Part shown: positions 45,869 through 54,550 of the stretch, one piece after another
Position numbering within the stretch: position 1 is the first letter of the stretch
Layout: each line of letters begins with the position of its first letter
Assembly: GCF_030656345.1 (NCBI RefSeq)
Contig: NZ_JAUSNR010000015.1
Span: 310,001 to 374,000 of the forward strand
DNA from: Pseudotabrizicola sp.
GTDB lineage: Bacteria > Pseudomonadota > Alphaproteobacteria > Rhodobacterales > Rhodobacteraceae
Length of the DNA: 64,000 nucleotides
Direction of reading: 5' to 3'
Position numbers and translations under genes: made by a program
Notes under the pieces: model-generated
What the model saw: only the letters and a program-made list of their open reading frames with translations
Told to the model about the DNA's origin: nothing
Databases searched by the model: none

Positions 45869-46585
45869 ATGACCCTTCGCGCCATTCTTCTGATCCTCGC
45901 CACGCTTGCTTTTGCCATCGCGCCCTTTGTCACGCCGCCCTTCACCGGCTATGACCCCACAGATTTTCCGGTGCAGATCGCCGATCCGGCCGTGCAACCG
46001 GCGGGTTATGCGTTCTCGATCTGGTCGGTGATTTATCTCTGGCTGATTGCGCATGCCATCTACGGCTTCTGGAAACGCGCCCACAGCGCCGACTGGGATG
46101 AGGTGCGCCTGCCGCTGCTGGTGTCGCTCCTGATCGGCACGGTCTGGCTGGCCATCGCCAACGCCTTTCCGCTGCTGGCCACTGTCGGCATCCTGTTCAT
46201 GCTGGCCACCGCGATGGTGGCGTTTCTGCAGGCGGATGAGTTTTACGACCCGTGGATGCTGTCCGCCCCGCTGGCGATCTATGCGGGCTGGCTGTCAGCG
46301 GCCTCGGCGGTGTCGGTGGGCGTGGCTCTGGCGGGCTATGGGGTGCTGGGCAACAGCGAAAGCGCGATCGTGATGATCGCGATCGTGGTGGCGGTCGCCG
46401 GCATGGTGCAATGGCTGCGGCCCGCGATGCCTGTCTATGGCGCAACCGTGGTCTGGGCGCTGATCGGCATCATTGTCAGCAATGCCGGCACCAATCTGCT
46501 GGTGGCCGCCATCGCCGCCGCCGCTGCCGCCGCCATGGCCGCCCTCACCTGGTACGCCTGGCACAAGCGCCGCATCACGCTCTGA
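45869..46585 (+). CDS. TspO/MBR-related integral membrane protein
   Basis: 238-residue hydrophobic protein with about seven membrane segments. The segment QPAGYAFSIWSVIYLWLIAHAIYGFW matches the start of the tryptophan-rich sensory protein (TspO/MBR) fold, and several Trp residues are spread through the helices. It is longer than bacterial TspO (about 160 residues, five helices). It may belong to the extended TspO-like family found in alphaproteobacteria. Ligand and role are unknown; porphyrin or lipid binding is only suggested by the family. It follows serS on the same strand after about 50 bases. Confidence 0.7.
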   Translation: MTLRAILLILATLAFAIAPFVTPPFTGYDPTDFPVQIADPAVQPAGYAFSIWSVIYLWLIAHAIYGFWKRAHSADWDEVRLPLLVSLLIGTVWLAIANAFPLLATVGILFMLATAMVAFLQADEFYDPWMLSAPLAIYAGWLSAASAVSVGVALAGYGVLGNSESAIVMIAIVVAVAGMVQWLRPAMPVYGATVVWALIGIIVSNAGTNLLVAAIAAAAAAAMAALTWYAWHKRRITL

Positions 46586-46675
46586 CGCATCGCCACCGAC
46601 ACGATGCACGCAAACCTGCGGCAACCCCATCGCCAGCGCTTGACCTCTCCCTCGCGCTAGGGCACTCCACGGCGC

Positions 46676-48523
46676 ATGTTACGCATTGAAGATATCACCT
46701 ATAATGTCGAAGGTCGCCCCCTGTTTGAAGGGGCGTCGGCCACCATTCCCACCGGCCACAAAGTCGGCCTTGTCGGGCGCAACGGCGCGGGCAAGACCAC
46801 GCTGTTCCGTCTGATCCGGGGCGAGCTGGCGCTGGAGGGCGGCACCATCAGCCTGCCCAACCGCGCCCGCATCGGGGGGGTGGCGCAAGAGGTGCCGTCT
46901 TCGTCAACCTCGCTGATCGACACGGTGCTGCAGGCCGATGAAGAACGCACCGCGCTGCTGGCCGAAGCTGAAACGGCGAAAGACCCCAACCGCATCGCCG
47001 AAATTCAGGCCCGGCTGTCCGACATCGATGCATGGTCTGCCGAAGGCCGCGCCGCCAGCATCCTCAAGGGACTGGGTTTCGATGCCGAGGCGCAAAAGCG
47101 CCCCTGTTCGGATTTCTCGGGCGGGTGGCGGATGCGGGTGGCGCTGGCGGGGGTGCTGTTCGCCCAGCCCGATTACCTGTTGCTGGACGAGCCGACCAAC
47201 TACCTCGACCTTGAAGGCGCGTTGTGGCTGGAGTCCTACCTGACCAAATACCCCCATACTGTGCTGATCATCAGCCACGACCGGGGCCTGCTGAACCGCG
47301 CCGTCACCGGCATCCTGCATCTGGATCAGAAAAAGCTGACATATTGGTCCGGCCCCTATGACCAGTTCGCTCGGCAAGTGGCCGAACGTCGCGCCGTGCT
47401 GCAGGCCGAGGCGAAAAAGCAGGAAGCCCGCCGCGCCCATCTGCAATCCTTCGTCGACCGCTTCAAGGCCAAAGCCTCCAAAGCTGTGCAAGCGCAGTCG
47501 CGCGTGAAGATGCTGGAGAAGATGGAAACCATCACAGCCCCTGAAGATGCGAAAAAGGTGGTCTTCACCTTCCCCGCACCAGAAGAGCTGTCGCCCCCCA
47601 TCATCAATATGGAAGGCGCTGCGGTGGGCTATGGCGGCCCGGCGGTCCTGAAAAACCTGTCCCTGCGCATTGATCAGGATGACCGCATCGCGCTTCTGGG
47701 CCGCAACGGTGAGGGCAAATCGACGCTGTCGAAACTGCTCGCGGGCAAGCTCGACGCGATGGCGGGCAAGATCACCCGCTCGACCAAGCTGCGCATCGGC
47801 TATTTCGCGCAGCATCAGGTCGATGAGCTGTACATCGATGAGACGCCGCTGCAACACCTGCAACGCCAGCGCCCGGCCGAGGGCCAGCCGCGCCTGCGTG
47901 CGCGGCTTGCGGGCTTTGGCCTGATGGCCGATCAGGCCGAAACCGTGGTGGGTCGCCTGTCGGGCGGGCAAAAGGCGCGGCTGTCGCTGCTGCTGGCCAC
48001 GCTGGACGCGCCGCATCTGCTGATCCTGGACGAGCCGACAAACCACCTCGACATCGAATCGCGTGAAGCGCTGGTCGAAGCGCTGACCGAATATTCGGGT
48101 GCTGTGATCCTTGTCAGCCACGACATGCACCTGTTGTCGCTCGTGGCCGACCGGCTGTGGCTGGTCAAGGGCGGGGCGGTCACGCCCTATACCGAAGATC
48201 TGGAAGCCTATCGCCGCATGCTTCTGGCCGGGGATGAGGTGGAGAAGCCTGCTGCAAAGGTGGTTGAAAAGATCAAGAAAGCCAGCCGGGATGAGGTGCT
48301 GGTTCTGCGCGCCGAGGTGCGCAAATGCGAAGAGCGGCTGGCCAAGCTGAACGAGATGCGCGACCGGCTGGCGAAAAAGCTGGCCGACCCCGAGCTGTAT
48401 GAGGCCGCCCGCATCGGCGAGCTGGAAACCTGGAACAAGAAATACGCCGAGGTGATGAACGCGCTGGACAAGGCCGAGGCGCTGTGGCTGACGGCGCAGG
48501 AAAAGCTGGAAAGCGCGGCCTGA
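46676..48523 (+). CDS. ABC-F family ATPase (Uup/YheS type)
   Basis: Cytoplasmic, non-transporting ABC protein of 615 residues with two nucleotide-binding domains. Walker A motifs are GRNGAGKTT and GRNGEGKST, signatures FSGGWRMR and LSGGQKAR, and each domain has an LLDEPTN or LDEPTNHLD Walker B. Between them is the charged P-site tRNA interaction linker (about 235-310). A Lys/Glu-rich coiled coil occupies the last 90 residues. ABC-F proteins bind the ribosomal E site and relieve stalls. The translation role is from the family. No antibiotic-resistance function is indicated. Confidence 0.93.
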   Translation: MLRIEDITYNVEGRPLFEGASATIPTGHKVGLVGRNGAGKTTLFRLIRGELALEGGTISLPNRARIGGVAQEVPSSSTSLIDTVLQADEERTALLAEAETAKDPNRIAEIQARLSDIDAWSAEGRAASILKGLGFDAEAQKRPCSDFSGGWRMRVALAGVLFAQPDYLLLDEPTNYLDLEGALWLESYLTKYPHTVLIISHDRGLLNRAVTGILHLDQKKLTYWSGPYDQFARQVAERRAVLQAEAKKQEARRAHLQSFVDRFKAKASKAVQAQSRVKMLEKMETITAPEDAKKVVFTFPAPEELSPPIINMEGAAVGYGGPAVLKNLSLRIDQDDRIALLGRNGEGKSTLSKLLAGKLDAMAGKITRSTKLRIGYFAQHQVDELYIDETPLQHLQRQRPAEGQPRLRARLAGFGLMADQAETVVGRLSGGQKARLSLLLATLDAPHLLILDEPTNHLDIESREALVEALTEYSGAVILVSHDMHLLSLVADRLWLVKGGAVTPYTEDLEAYRRMLLAGDEVEKPAAKVVEKIKKASRDEVLVLRAEVRKCEERLAKLNEMRDRLAKKLADPELYEAARIGELETWNKKYAEVMNALDKAEALWLTAQEKLESAA

Positions 48524-48641
48524 CCGGATGCCGCGCCGACTTGCCGCCACTCTGCCCCCGGCGCGCGCTGCCAAGTGCAGACCCGGGTGCAGGTCTCGGC
48601 ATGGGCGGCAGGCGGTTCGGATCATAGGCGAACTTTAACCC

Positions 48642-49097
48642 ATGCCGATGCCATGGACCTATCGGCACGCAACGCGGGAATGGCAGGCCTTTCTGGCCGA
48701 TGCGCGCGAAGACATGGGCCTGATCAGCGATAATATGGCCTACACGGCGGTCGAAGGCGTGCTGCACGCGTTCCGCGCCCGGCTGACCGTGCAACAGGCG
48801 CTGGATTTCGCGCAGATCCTGCCTTCGGTTCTGCGGGCGATCTTTGTGGCGCATTGGCACATCGCCCCGCCCCTGCCCCCCGGCACCCGCGCCGACTGGA
48901 CGGCACAGGCACAGGCGCTGCGCCCGCACCACAACCTGACGCCGGACACCTGTGTCGCCGCCACCTCCATTGCGCTGCGCAAATGCGTGGCCCGCGCCGA
49001 TCTGGACCGGGTGCTGGCCGATCTGCCGGCGTTTGCCACCGACTTCTGGTCCACCCCCGGCATCGACCCCGCGACGCTTGGCCCGCGCATCGTCTGA
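48642..49097 (+). CDS. DUF2267 domain protein
   Basis: 151-residue soluble protein of the DUF2267 family. The pattern of WQAFLADAREDMGL, AYTAVEGVLHAFRARLTVQQALDFAQILPSVLRAIFV and a later TDFWSTPG fits the family's all-helical repeat. No catalytic residues are recognisable and the function is unknown. The gene stands alone between the ABC-F gene and the MarC-like gene. A small AT-stem hairpin follows its stop codon at about 49104-49123, similar to the hairpin after lpdA. Confidence 0.8.
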   Translation: MPMPWTYRHATREWQAFLADAREDMGLISDNMAYTAVEGVLHAFRARLTVQQALDFAQILPSVLRAIFVAHWHIAPPLPPGTRADWTAQAQALRPHHNLTPDTCVAATSIALRKCVARADLDRVLADLPAFATDFWSTPGIDPATLGPRIV

Positions 49098-49167
49098 CCT
49101 CCACGATTTTCTACGAAAAATCGGCGCGCCGCTTTGCAAGTGCTTCGCAGGTCGCTAGCCTGTGTCT

Positions 49168-49782
49168 ATGGAAACCGCCTTCCTCATCACCGCCTTTGCC
49201 ACGCTGTTCGTGGTGATCGACCCGCCGGGTCTGGTGCCGCTGTTCATCGCGCTGACCCGCGGGATGGACGCGCCACAGCGCCGCGCCATGGCGCAGCGCG
49301 CCTGCCTGATCGCGACCGCATTGCTGACCATGTTCGGGCTGGCGGGTGAGGCTATCCTTGGCTTCATCGGCATTTCAATGTCGGCCTTCCGCATTGCGGG
49401 CGGCATCCTGCTGTTCCTGACCGCGCTGGACATGCTGTTTGAACGCCGCACCCATCGGCGCGAGGGCCAGACGGTGGACGCGGACCACGACCCGTCTGTG
49501 TTCCCCCTCGCCACCCCGCTGATTGCCGGGCCGGGGGCGATTGCCTCGATCATCCTGCTGATCGGTGAAGGCGGCGGCGACTGGGCTGCCACCTTCGCCG
49601 TGCTGGGCCTGACCTGGGGGATGATCTTTGTGACCTTCCTGTTCCTGCTGGCCTCGCCGCCGCTGGAGCGGATGCTGGGCCGCACCGGCACCATCGTCAT
49701 CACCCGGTTGCTGGGCATGCTGCTGGCCGCTTTGTCTGTGCAATTTGTGATCGACGGCATCCGGCAAACCGGCCTGATCTGA
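49168..49782 (+). CDS. MarC family integral membrane protein
   Basis: 204-residue membrane protein with six predicted helices. The signature features are LFVVIDPPGLVPLFIALTRGM in the first helix-loop and FPLATPLIAGPGAIASIILLI in the fourth, the two-fold repeat typical of MarC/SnatA proteins. Despite the historical name, MarC is not established as a multidrug exporter; some relatives transport neutral amino acids. The ATG at 49168 is preferred over a GTG at 49162 because METAFLIT is the usual opening. Substrate unknown. Confidence 0.88.
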   Translation: METAFLITAFATLFVVIDPPGLVPLFIALTRGMDAPQRRAMAQRACLIATALLTMFGLAGEAILGFIGISMSAFRIAGGILLFLTALDMLFERRTHRREGQTVDADHDPSVFPLATPLIAGPGAIASIILLIGEGGGDWAATFAVLGLTWGMIFVTFLFLLASPPLERMLGRTGTIVITRLLGMLLAALSVQFVIDGIRQTGLI

Positions 49783-49845
49783 CCCGCCAGCGATTGCAGC
49801 TCCGGCGGCGCATCACTATCTTACCCTTCAGTAAGAGGAGCCCGC

Positions 49846-50421
49846 ATGGACGGCGACATGATCGCACGACTGGCCTATCTGGGCCTTCTGCTGGCGGCGG
49901 TTGGCGGCTATATCATTGTGGAATTCCGGGGCCGCATGGGTCAGGCCCTGCGCACCGCCGCCGCCTGGGGGCTGATCGTGATCGGGCTGATGGCGGGGTA
50001 CGGGCTGTGGCAGGATCTTCGCACCGACATCCTGCCCCGGCAGGCGGTGATCGAGGGCGGCGAGATCCGCCTGCCCCGCGCGCCCGATGGCCATTATTAC
50101 CTGACCCTTACCATCGGCAGCACGCAAGTGCCCTTCATGGTCGATACCGGAGCCAGTGACATGGTGCTCAGCCTGTCCGATGCCCAGCGTCTGGGGCTGG
50201 ACCCGTCTTCGCTCGCCTTCATCGGTCAGGCCCGCACGGCCAACGGCATTGTGCGCACCGCGCGCGTGACGCTGTCTGACGTCAGCCTTGGCCCGTACCG
50301 CGATGACCGGATCAGCGCGGTGGTGAACGAGGGCGATCTGGATACCTCATTGCTGGGCATGGCCTATCTGGGCCGCTACAGCGTGGAAATCACGGGGGGA
50401 GAGATGATCCTGCGGCGCTGA
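49846..50421 (+). CDS. Membrane-anchored retropepsin-like aspartic protease (TIGR02281)
   Basis: 191-residue protein with two N-terminal membrane segments (about 7-26 and 36-54) and a C-terminal single-lobe aspartic protease domain. The catalytic motif is VPFMVDTGASDMVLS, and the flap-like region and final LLGMAYLGRYSVEI complete the retropepsin fold, which would act as a homodimer. Proteins of this family are common in alphaproteobacteria; their substrates are unknown. It ends just one base before the convergent dioxygenase-like gene. Confidence 0.87.
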   Translation: MDGDMIARLAYLGLLLAAVGGYIIVEFRGRMGQALRTAAAWGLIVIGLMAGYGLWQDLRTDILPRQAVIEGGEIRLPRAPDGHYYLTLTIGSTQVPFMVDTGASDMVLSLSDAQRLGLDPSSLAFIGQARTANGIVRTARVTLSDVSLGPYRDDRISAVVNEGDLDTSLLGMAYLGRYSVEITGGEMILRR

Positions 50422-50422
50422 C

Positions 50423-51172
50423 CTACGGCTCTGCGATCCAGTCCACCACTGTGGCCATCATCGGGCGGAAATAGGCGATGATCCGGTCACCCTGCCCCGC
50501 CCCGTGCCAGGGTGCCACCCCGTGAACGGTCAGGCGATGCAGCAGCGTGGCTTCGCCAATGCCAGCGGGCAGCTCGACGCGCCGGCAGGTGTCAAACACC
50601 TGCGCGCGGGCGGCCTGATAGGCCCGGGTCACATCGATATCCGCCCAGCGTTCTGGTGGGTGTGGGTTCAGGGCCGCGTGCAAAGCCGCCGCCATGACCT
50701 TGTGGCTTCCCTCCCAGACCACCAGCGGGCTTGCGCGGATATCGGTCAGCGGCAGGCCCAGAATCCAGCGATGCGGCTCGCGGATCATCCGGCGGCGGTC
50801 GGGGCCAATCGGCAGCAACCCATCCAGATGGGCGGCATCGCGGGTCTGGCGAAAGGCGAAGGCGGCGGCTGATTCGTCAGGCGAGGGTTGCGGATAACCG
50901 GGGCGGATGACCGACAGCTGACCGGGGTGCAGCGCCACAGGGGCCAGCGGCAGGGCCTTCCAGGGGAAGGCCGCCCCCGCCACCGCGCCATCGGGCCCGT
51001 TTGGCAGGGCATCGACGCCGACAAACCATGTGCCACCGCAGCGCCAAGGCTCGCGGCTCTGCGCAATCACCCGCTGTGCCAGCGGCAAGGCCGCCCTGGC
51101 CCAGTCCTTGAGGGCGGGATGCGGGCCAATCTGTTGCCAGCCCGGGTCTGCCGGGGCCGTGTCTGCGGTCAA
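50423..51172 (-). CDS. Putative Fe(II)/2-oxoglutarate dioxygenase-like protein
   Basis: 249-residue protein of uncertain identity. The DAAHLDGLLP segment offers an HxD metal pair. HRLTVHG further on could supply the distal His, and the RIIAYFRP that follows the Arg expected to bind 2-oxoglutarate, as in phytanoyl-CoA hydroxylase-like enzymes. The start was set at a TTG (51172) that overlaps the upstream TauE/SafE stop as TTGA, with AAGG about 10 bases before. Other frames upstream lie inside that gene. The coupling suggests the two act together. The fold assignment is inference. Confidence 0.6.
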   Translation of the reverse strand: MTADTAPADPGWQQIGPHPALKDWARAALPLAQRVIAQSREPWRCGGTWFVGVDALPNGPDGAVAGAAFPWKALPLAPVALHPGQLSVIRPGYPQPSPDESAAAFAFRQTRDAAHLDGLLPIGPDRRRMIREPHRWILGLPLTDIRASPLVVWEGSHKVMAAALHAALNPHPPERWADIDVTRAYQAARAQVFDTCRRVELPAGIGEATLLHRLTVHGVAPWHGAGQGDRIIAYFRPMMATVVDWIAEP

Positions 51173-51987
51173 TACCCGAAAACCTTGCGCAGCATGTTCA
51201 GCGCCACCAGCGTGATGAACACGGCAAACACCCGCTTCAGCGGTTTCGGGTCCATCGCGTGTGCCAATTTCACACCCCAAGGTGTGGTGATCATCGTCAT
51301 CGCAAAGATCAGCGCAAGCGACGGCAGGTTCACCGCACCCAGCGTAAAGGGCGGCGCGCCTTCCACCGGCAGGAACAGGAACACCAGCACCGACGGCACC
51401 GCGATGGTCATGCCAAAACCCGAAGCCGTGGCGACGGCGCGATGGATCGGAATGTTGTAAAGGCTCATCAGCGGTACGCCGAAGCTGCCGCCGCCAATCC
51501 CCATCAGCACCGACAGGAAACCGACCGTGCCGCCGAAACCGGCGCGCTTTGCACCCTTTGGCATCTCGGACCCCAGCCGCCAGTCAGACCGGCCAAAGGC
51601 CATGTACAACCCGACCATGATCCCCAAAACACCGAATATCGCCTGCAGCGTCACCGATTTCAGCGCCGAGGCGGTGAACACCCCGATCACCGCCCCCACC
51701 CCGATATAGGGGGCCCATGTCCGCAGAATCTCCCAGTCCACCGCGCCCTTCTTGTGATGCGCCAGAACCGAGCGGAGTGAAGTCACGACGATGGTGGCGA
51801 GCGATGTCGCCAGACAGACCTGCATCAGCTGCGGCCCGCCATAGCCCAGATGACCAAAGGCGTAGAAGAACGCCGGCACCAGCACGATGCCGCCTCCCAC
51901 CCCCAGCAAGCCAGCAATCACCCCTGCAACAGCCCCGATCACCGCCAGCATGGCGATCATCGGGATCAGAAGACTGGCGTCTGGCAT
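51169..51987 (-). CDS. TauE/SafE family sulfite/anion exporter
   Basis: 272-residue membrane protein with about eight helices in two repeats. The family signature is GLLGVGGGIVLVPAFFYAFG in the first half, mirrored by SVLMGIGGGSFGVPLMSLYN in the second. Members export sulfite, sulfoacetate or related organosulfonates, or move other small anions; the substrate here is not known. The ATG at 51987 follows a strong AAGGAG ribosome binding site. It overlaps by 4 bases the dioxygenase-like gene, its probable functional partner. Confidence 0.88.
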   Translation of the reverse strand: MPDASLLIPMIAMLAVIGAVAGVIAGLLGVGGGIVLVPAFFYAFGHLGYGGPQLMQVCLATSLATIVVTSLRSVLAHHKKGAVDWEILRTWAPYIGVGAVIGVFTASALKSVTLQAIFGVLGIMVGLYMAFGRSDWRLGSEMPKGAKRAGFGGTVGFLSVLMGIGGGSFGVPLMSLYNIPIHRAVATASGFGMTIAVPSVLVFLFLPVEGAPPFTLGAVNLPSLALIFAMTMITTPWGVKLAHAMDPKPLKRVFAVFITLVALNMLRKVFGY

Positions 51988-52130
51988 GGAAAACTCCTTG
52001 AAGGATCGCGCGGTGCCGGGACCGCCCCATGCTGATAGCGCGCAGGCTTTGCGGGGGCCAGTGTGGGCTACCCAATCTTGCCGGAACGGTGTATTCAAGT
52101 CGCACCTATTTCAGACGTGAGTCCTTCCCC

Positions 52131-53318
52131 ATGACACCTTCCTTGCTACGCCCGGCCCTCGTGCTGGGGCTATTGTCCTGCGTCGGTCCTTTTGCCATCG
52201 ACATGTATCTGCCGGCGATGCCCGATATCGGGGCCGGGCTTGGCACCTCTGTCGCGGCGATGCAGGGCACGATCACCGCGTATTTTATAGCCTTTGGCGT
52301 GGCGCAACTGTTTTACGGCCCCTGGGCCGATCAGGCGGGACGCAAACCGCCTCTGTATGCCGGGCTTGGGGTGTTTCTTCTGGGCACGCTGATCTGCGCG
52401 CTTGCCCCAAGCATCACCTGGCTGATGGTCGGACGCTTTGTGCAGGGTCTGGGCGGGGCGGCCGTGATGGTGGTGCCGCGCGCCATCATCCGCGACATGG
52501 CCACCGGGCATCAGGCGACCCGACTGATGGCGGCGATCATGCTGGTGATCTCGGTCTCACCCATGCTGGCACCGCTTGCCGGCTCCGGCGTCCTGGCCGT
52601 GGCAAGCTGGCGCTGGATCTTTGGCGTGCTGGCGATTGCTGCTCTGCTGTCCTTGTTGATGATCCGCTTTGTGCTGGTCGAGACCCTGCCCCAAGCGCAG
52701 CGTCAGCGCTTTGTCTGGGGCGACACGATGCGCGGCGCAAAGCGCCTGCTGTCCGACCGGGGGTTCATGGCGCTGACCTTCCTTGGCGGCTTTGCGATGG
52801 CGAGTTTCTTTGTCTTCATCGCCTCGGGCCCGTTTGTCTATACGCAGGCCTTTGGCCTGTCGCCGACCGGGTTTTCGCTGGCCTTTGCAGTCAACGCCAT
52901 CGGGTTCTTCGGTGCCTCACAGCTGGCCGCTGGCTTGGGTCTGCGGTTTGGTGCAGCGCGGGTGGTACGGGTGGCGGTACTGGGGTTCTTTACCAGCACG
53001 GTCAGCCTCGCGCTGATCGGTGCGTTTGGGTTTGCCGATCTGCCGGTGGTGATGACCGGGCTGTTCATCGCCAACGCTTTTCTGGGGCTGGTCATCCCCA
53101 CGGTGATGGTGCTGGCGCTGGAAGAGCATGGCGACATCGCGGGCCTCGCCTCATCACTTGGCGGCACCTTGCAGATGCTGGCAGGCGGGGCGATGATTGC
53201 GGTGACGGCACCGTTCTTTGACGGCACCGCCCTGCCAATGCTGCTGGCGATCGCGGTCTGCGGTGCAATTGCGCTGGCGCTGTCGCGTCGTGTGATCCCT
53301 CAGGCCGCCGTCGCCTGA
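52131..53318 (+). CDS. Bcr/CflA family MFS drug-type exporter
   Basis: 395-residue major facilitator with 12 membrane segments. The opening LSCVGPFAIDMYLPAMPDI is the Bcr/CflA signature. The loop between helices 2 and 3 reads YGPWADQAGRKPPLYAGL (MFS A motif), and RDMATGHQATRLMAAIM follows as in the proton-antiporter (DHA1) group. Family members extrude bicyclomycin, chloramphenicol or other compounds, or cysteine; substrate specificity cannot be assigned. Its last 19 bases overlap the 3' end of dusA, which runs in the opposite direction. Confidence 0.9.
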   Translation: MTPSLLRPALVLGLLSCVGPFAIDMYLPAMPDIGAGLGTSVAAMQGTITAYFIAFGVAQLFYGPWADQAGRKPPLYAGLGVFLLGTLICALAPSITWLMVGRFVQGLGGAAVMVVPRAIIRDMATGHQATRLMAAIMLVISVSPMLAPLAGSGVLAVASWRWIFGVLAIAALLSLLMIRFVLVETLPQAQRQRFVWGDTMRGAKRLLSDRGFMALTFLGGFAMASFFVFIASGPFVYTQAFGLSPTGFSLAFAVNAIGFFGASQLAAGLGLRFGAARVVRVAVLGFFTSTVSLALIGAFGFADLPVVMTGLFIANAFLGLVIPTVMVLALEEHGDIAGLASSLGGTLQMLAGGAMIAVTAPFFDGTALPMLLAIAVCGAIALALSRRVIPQAAVA

Positions 53319-54283
53319 ACCTGCGCCAGGGCTGCATCCAGCAGGTGCAGCCCTGCGCCGTCGCGCGTGGCCCCTTCGGACAGTACCCGGCGCCAGCCAC
53401 GCGCGCCGGGGCGGCCCGCGAAAAGGCCCAGCATATGCCGGGTGATCTGGTGCAACCGCCCCCCCGCCGCCAGATGCGCGGCGATATAGGGCTTCATGTC
53501 CTGCACAACCTGATGCGCATCGGGGGCATAGCCGTCGCCCCACAGCGCATCTGCGCCAATCAGCGTGGCCGCAGGATCGTGATAGGCCGCGCGCCCGATC
53601 ATCACCCCGTCCAGCCCCTGATCCAGCAGGTCTTTGGCCTGGGTCAGGGTCGAGACCCCGCCGTTGATGCAGATCGTCAGATCGGGAAAGTCACGCTTGA
53701 TCTGACATACCAGCGCGTAATCCAGCGGTGGAATCTCTCGGTTTTCCTTTGGGGACAGACCCTGCAACCACGCCTTGCGGGCGTGGATGATGAAATGGCT
53801 TACGCCCGCGCGCGAGACCTTGTCGATGAAATGGGGCAAGATTTCATCCGGAATCTGATCATCCACCCCGATGCGGCATTTCACCGTCACCGGCACCGCA
53901 GATTCCGCGATCATCGCCGCGACACACTCGGCCACCAGCCCGGGGCGCTCCATCAACACCGCACCGAAACAACCCGACTGCACCCGGTCTGACGGGCAGC
54001 CGACATTAAGGTTGATCTCGTCATAGCCCCAGTCGCCAGAAATCCGCACCGCCTGCGCCAGCTCCCCCGGCACCGAGCCGCCCAGTTGCAAGGCCACCGG
54101 ATGCTCTGCCACGCTGTAATCCAGCAGCTTCGGACGCGGCCCGTGCAGGATCGCTTGGGCAGTTATCATTTCGGTGTACAGCATGGCACGGCGCGTCATC
54201 ATGCGGTGAAACACCCGGCAATGACGGTCGGTCCAGTCCATCATCGGGGCGACGGACAGCCTATGCGGTCGATTTACATTCAT
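53300..54283 (-). CDS. dusA: tRNA-dihydrouridine(20/20a) synthase
   Basis: FMN-dependent enzyme reducing uridine 20/20a in the tRNA D-loop. The 327 residues form a TIM barrel starting VAPMMDWTDRHCR. The catalytic Cys lies in NLNVGCPSDRVQSG. The DusA-specific HARKAWLQGLSPKENREIPPLDY and the FMN phosphate site INGGVSTL / GVMIGRAAYHDP are present. The ATG at 54283 has no clear ribosome binding site, being preceded by an A/T-rich stretch. It is convergent and overlapping with the Bcr/CflA gene and separates it from the GTA cluster. Confidence 0.94.
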   Translation of the reverse strand: MNVNRPHRLSVAPMMDWTDRHCRVFHRMMTRRAMLYTEMITAQAILHGPRPKLLDYSVAEHPVALQLGGSVPGELAQAVRISGDWGYDEINLNVGCPSDRVQSGCFGAVLMERPGLVAECVAAMIAESAVPVTVKCRIGVDDQIPDEILPHFIDKVSRAGVSHFIIHARKAWLQGLSPKENREIPPLDYALVCQIKRDFPDLTICINGGVSTLTQAKDLLDQGLDGVMIGRAAYHDPAATLIGADALWGDGYAPDAHQVVQDMKPYIAAHLAAGGRLHQITRHMLGLFAGRPGARGWRRVLSEGATRDGAGLHLLDAALAQVQATAA

Positions 54284-54550
54284 TTTTTAGTATCGACAAT
54301 CCGTTCACATAAGAGGACCCATCGCCAGACCGCGCCCCGAAACAACGGCGAACCAGCCAAGAACCTTGATCGATCAGGGAATACAGTCTGACCGATTCCA
54401 TGTCACCACCTGCTCACCGTGACCTCAACGACCTTTGTATAACCGATATGTGTGTCTTAGGGAAACCACCGCTGGCCAAGGCAGAAGAACAATGCCGATT
54501 GCGAACCCTGTTGTTCAGTAAGGCGGGTCGCGGGCGTCTTTTGGAGGCCT
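54284..54550. other. Non-coding spacer between GTA g15 and dusA
   Basis: 267 bases with no convincing gene, tRNA or strong hairpin. Base composition is noticeably more A/T-rich than most of the window and blends into the A/T-rich 3' part of g15. It must hold the end of the GTA transcript and the dusA promoter, but neither could be identified with confidence. Confidence 0.5.

Noticed and set aside
46638..46665. TTGACC-containing promoter before the ABC-F gene
   Set aside because: A minus-35-like TTGACC is present but no minus-10 at acceptable spacing could be defended.
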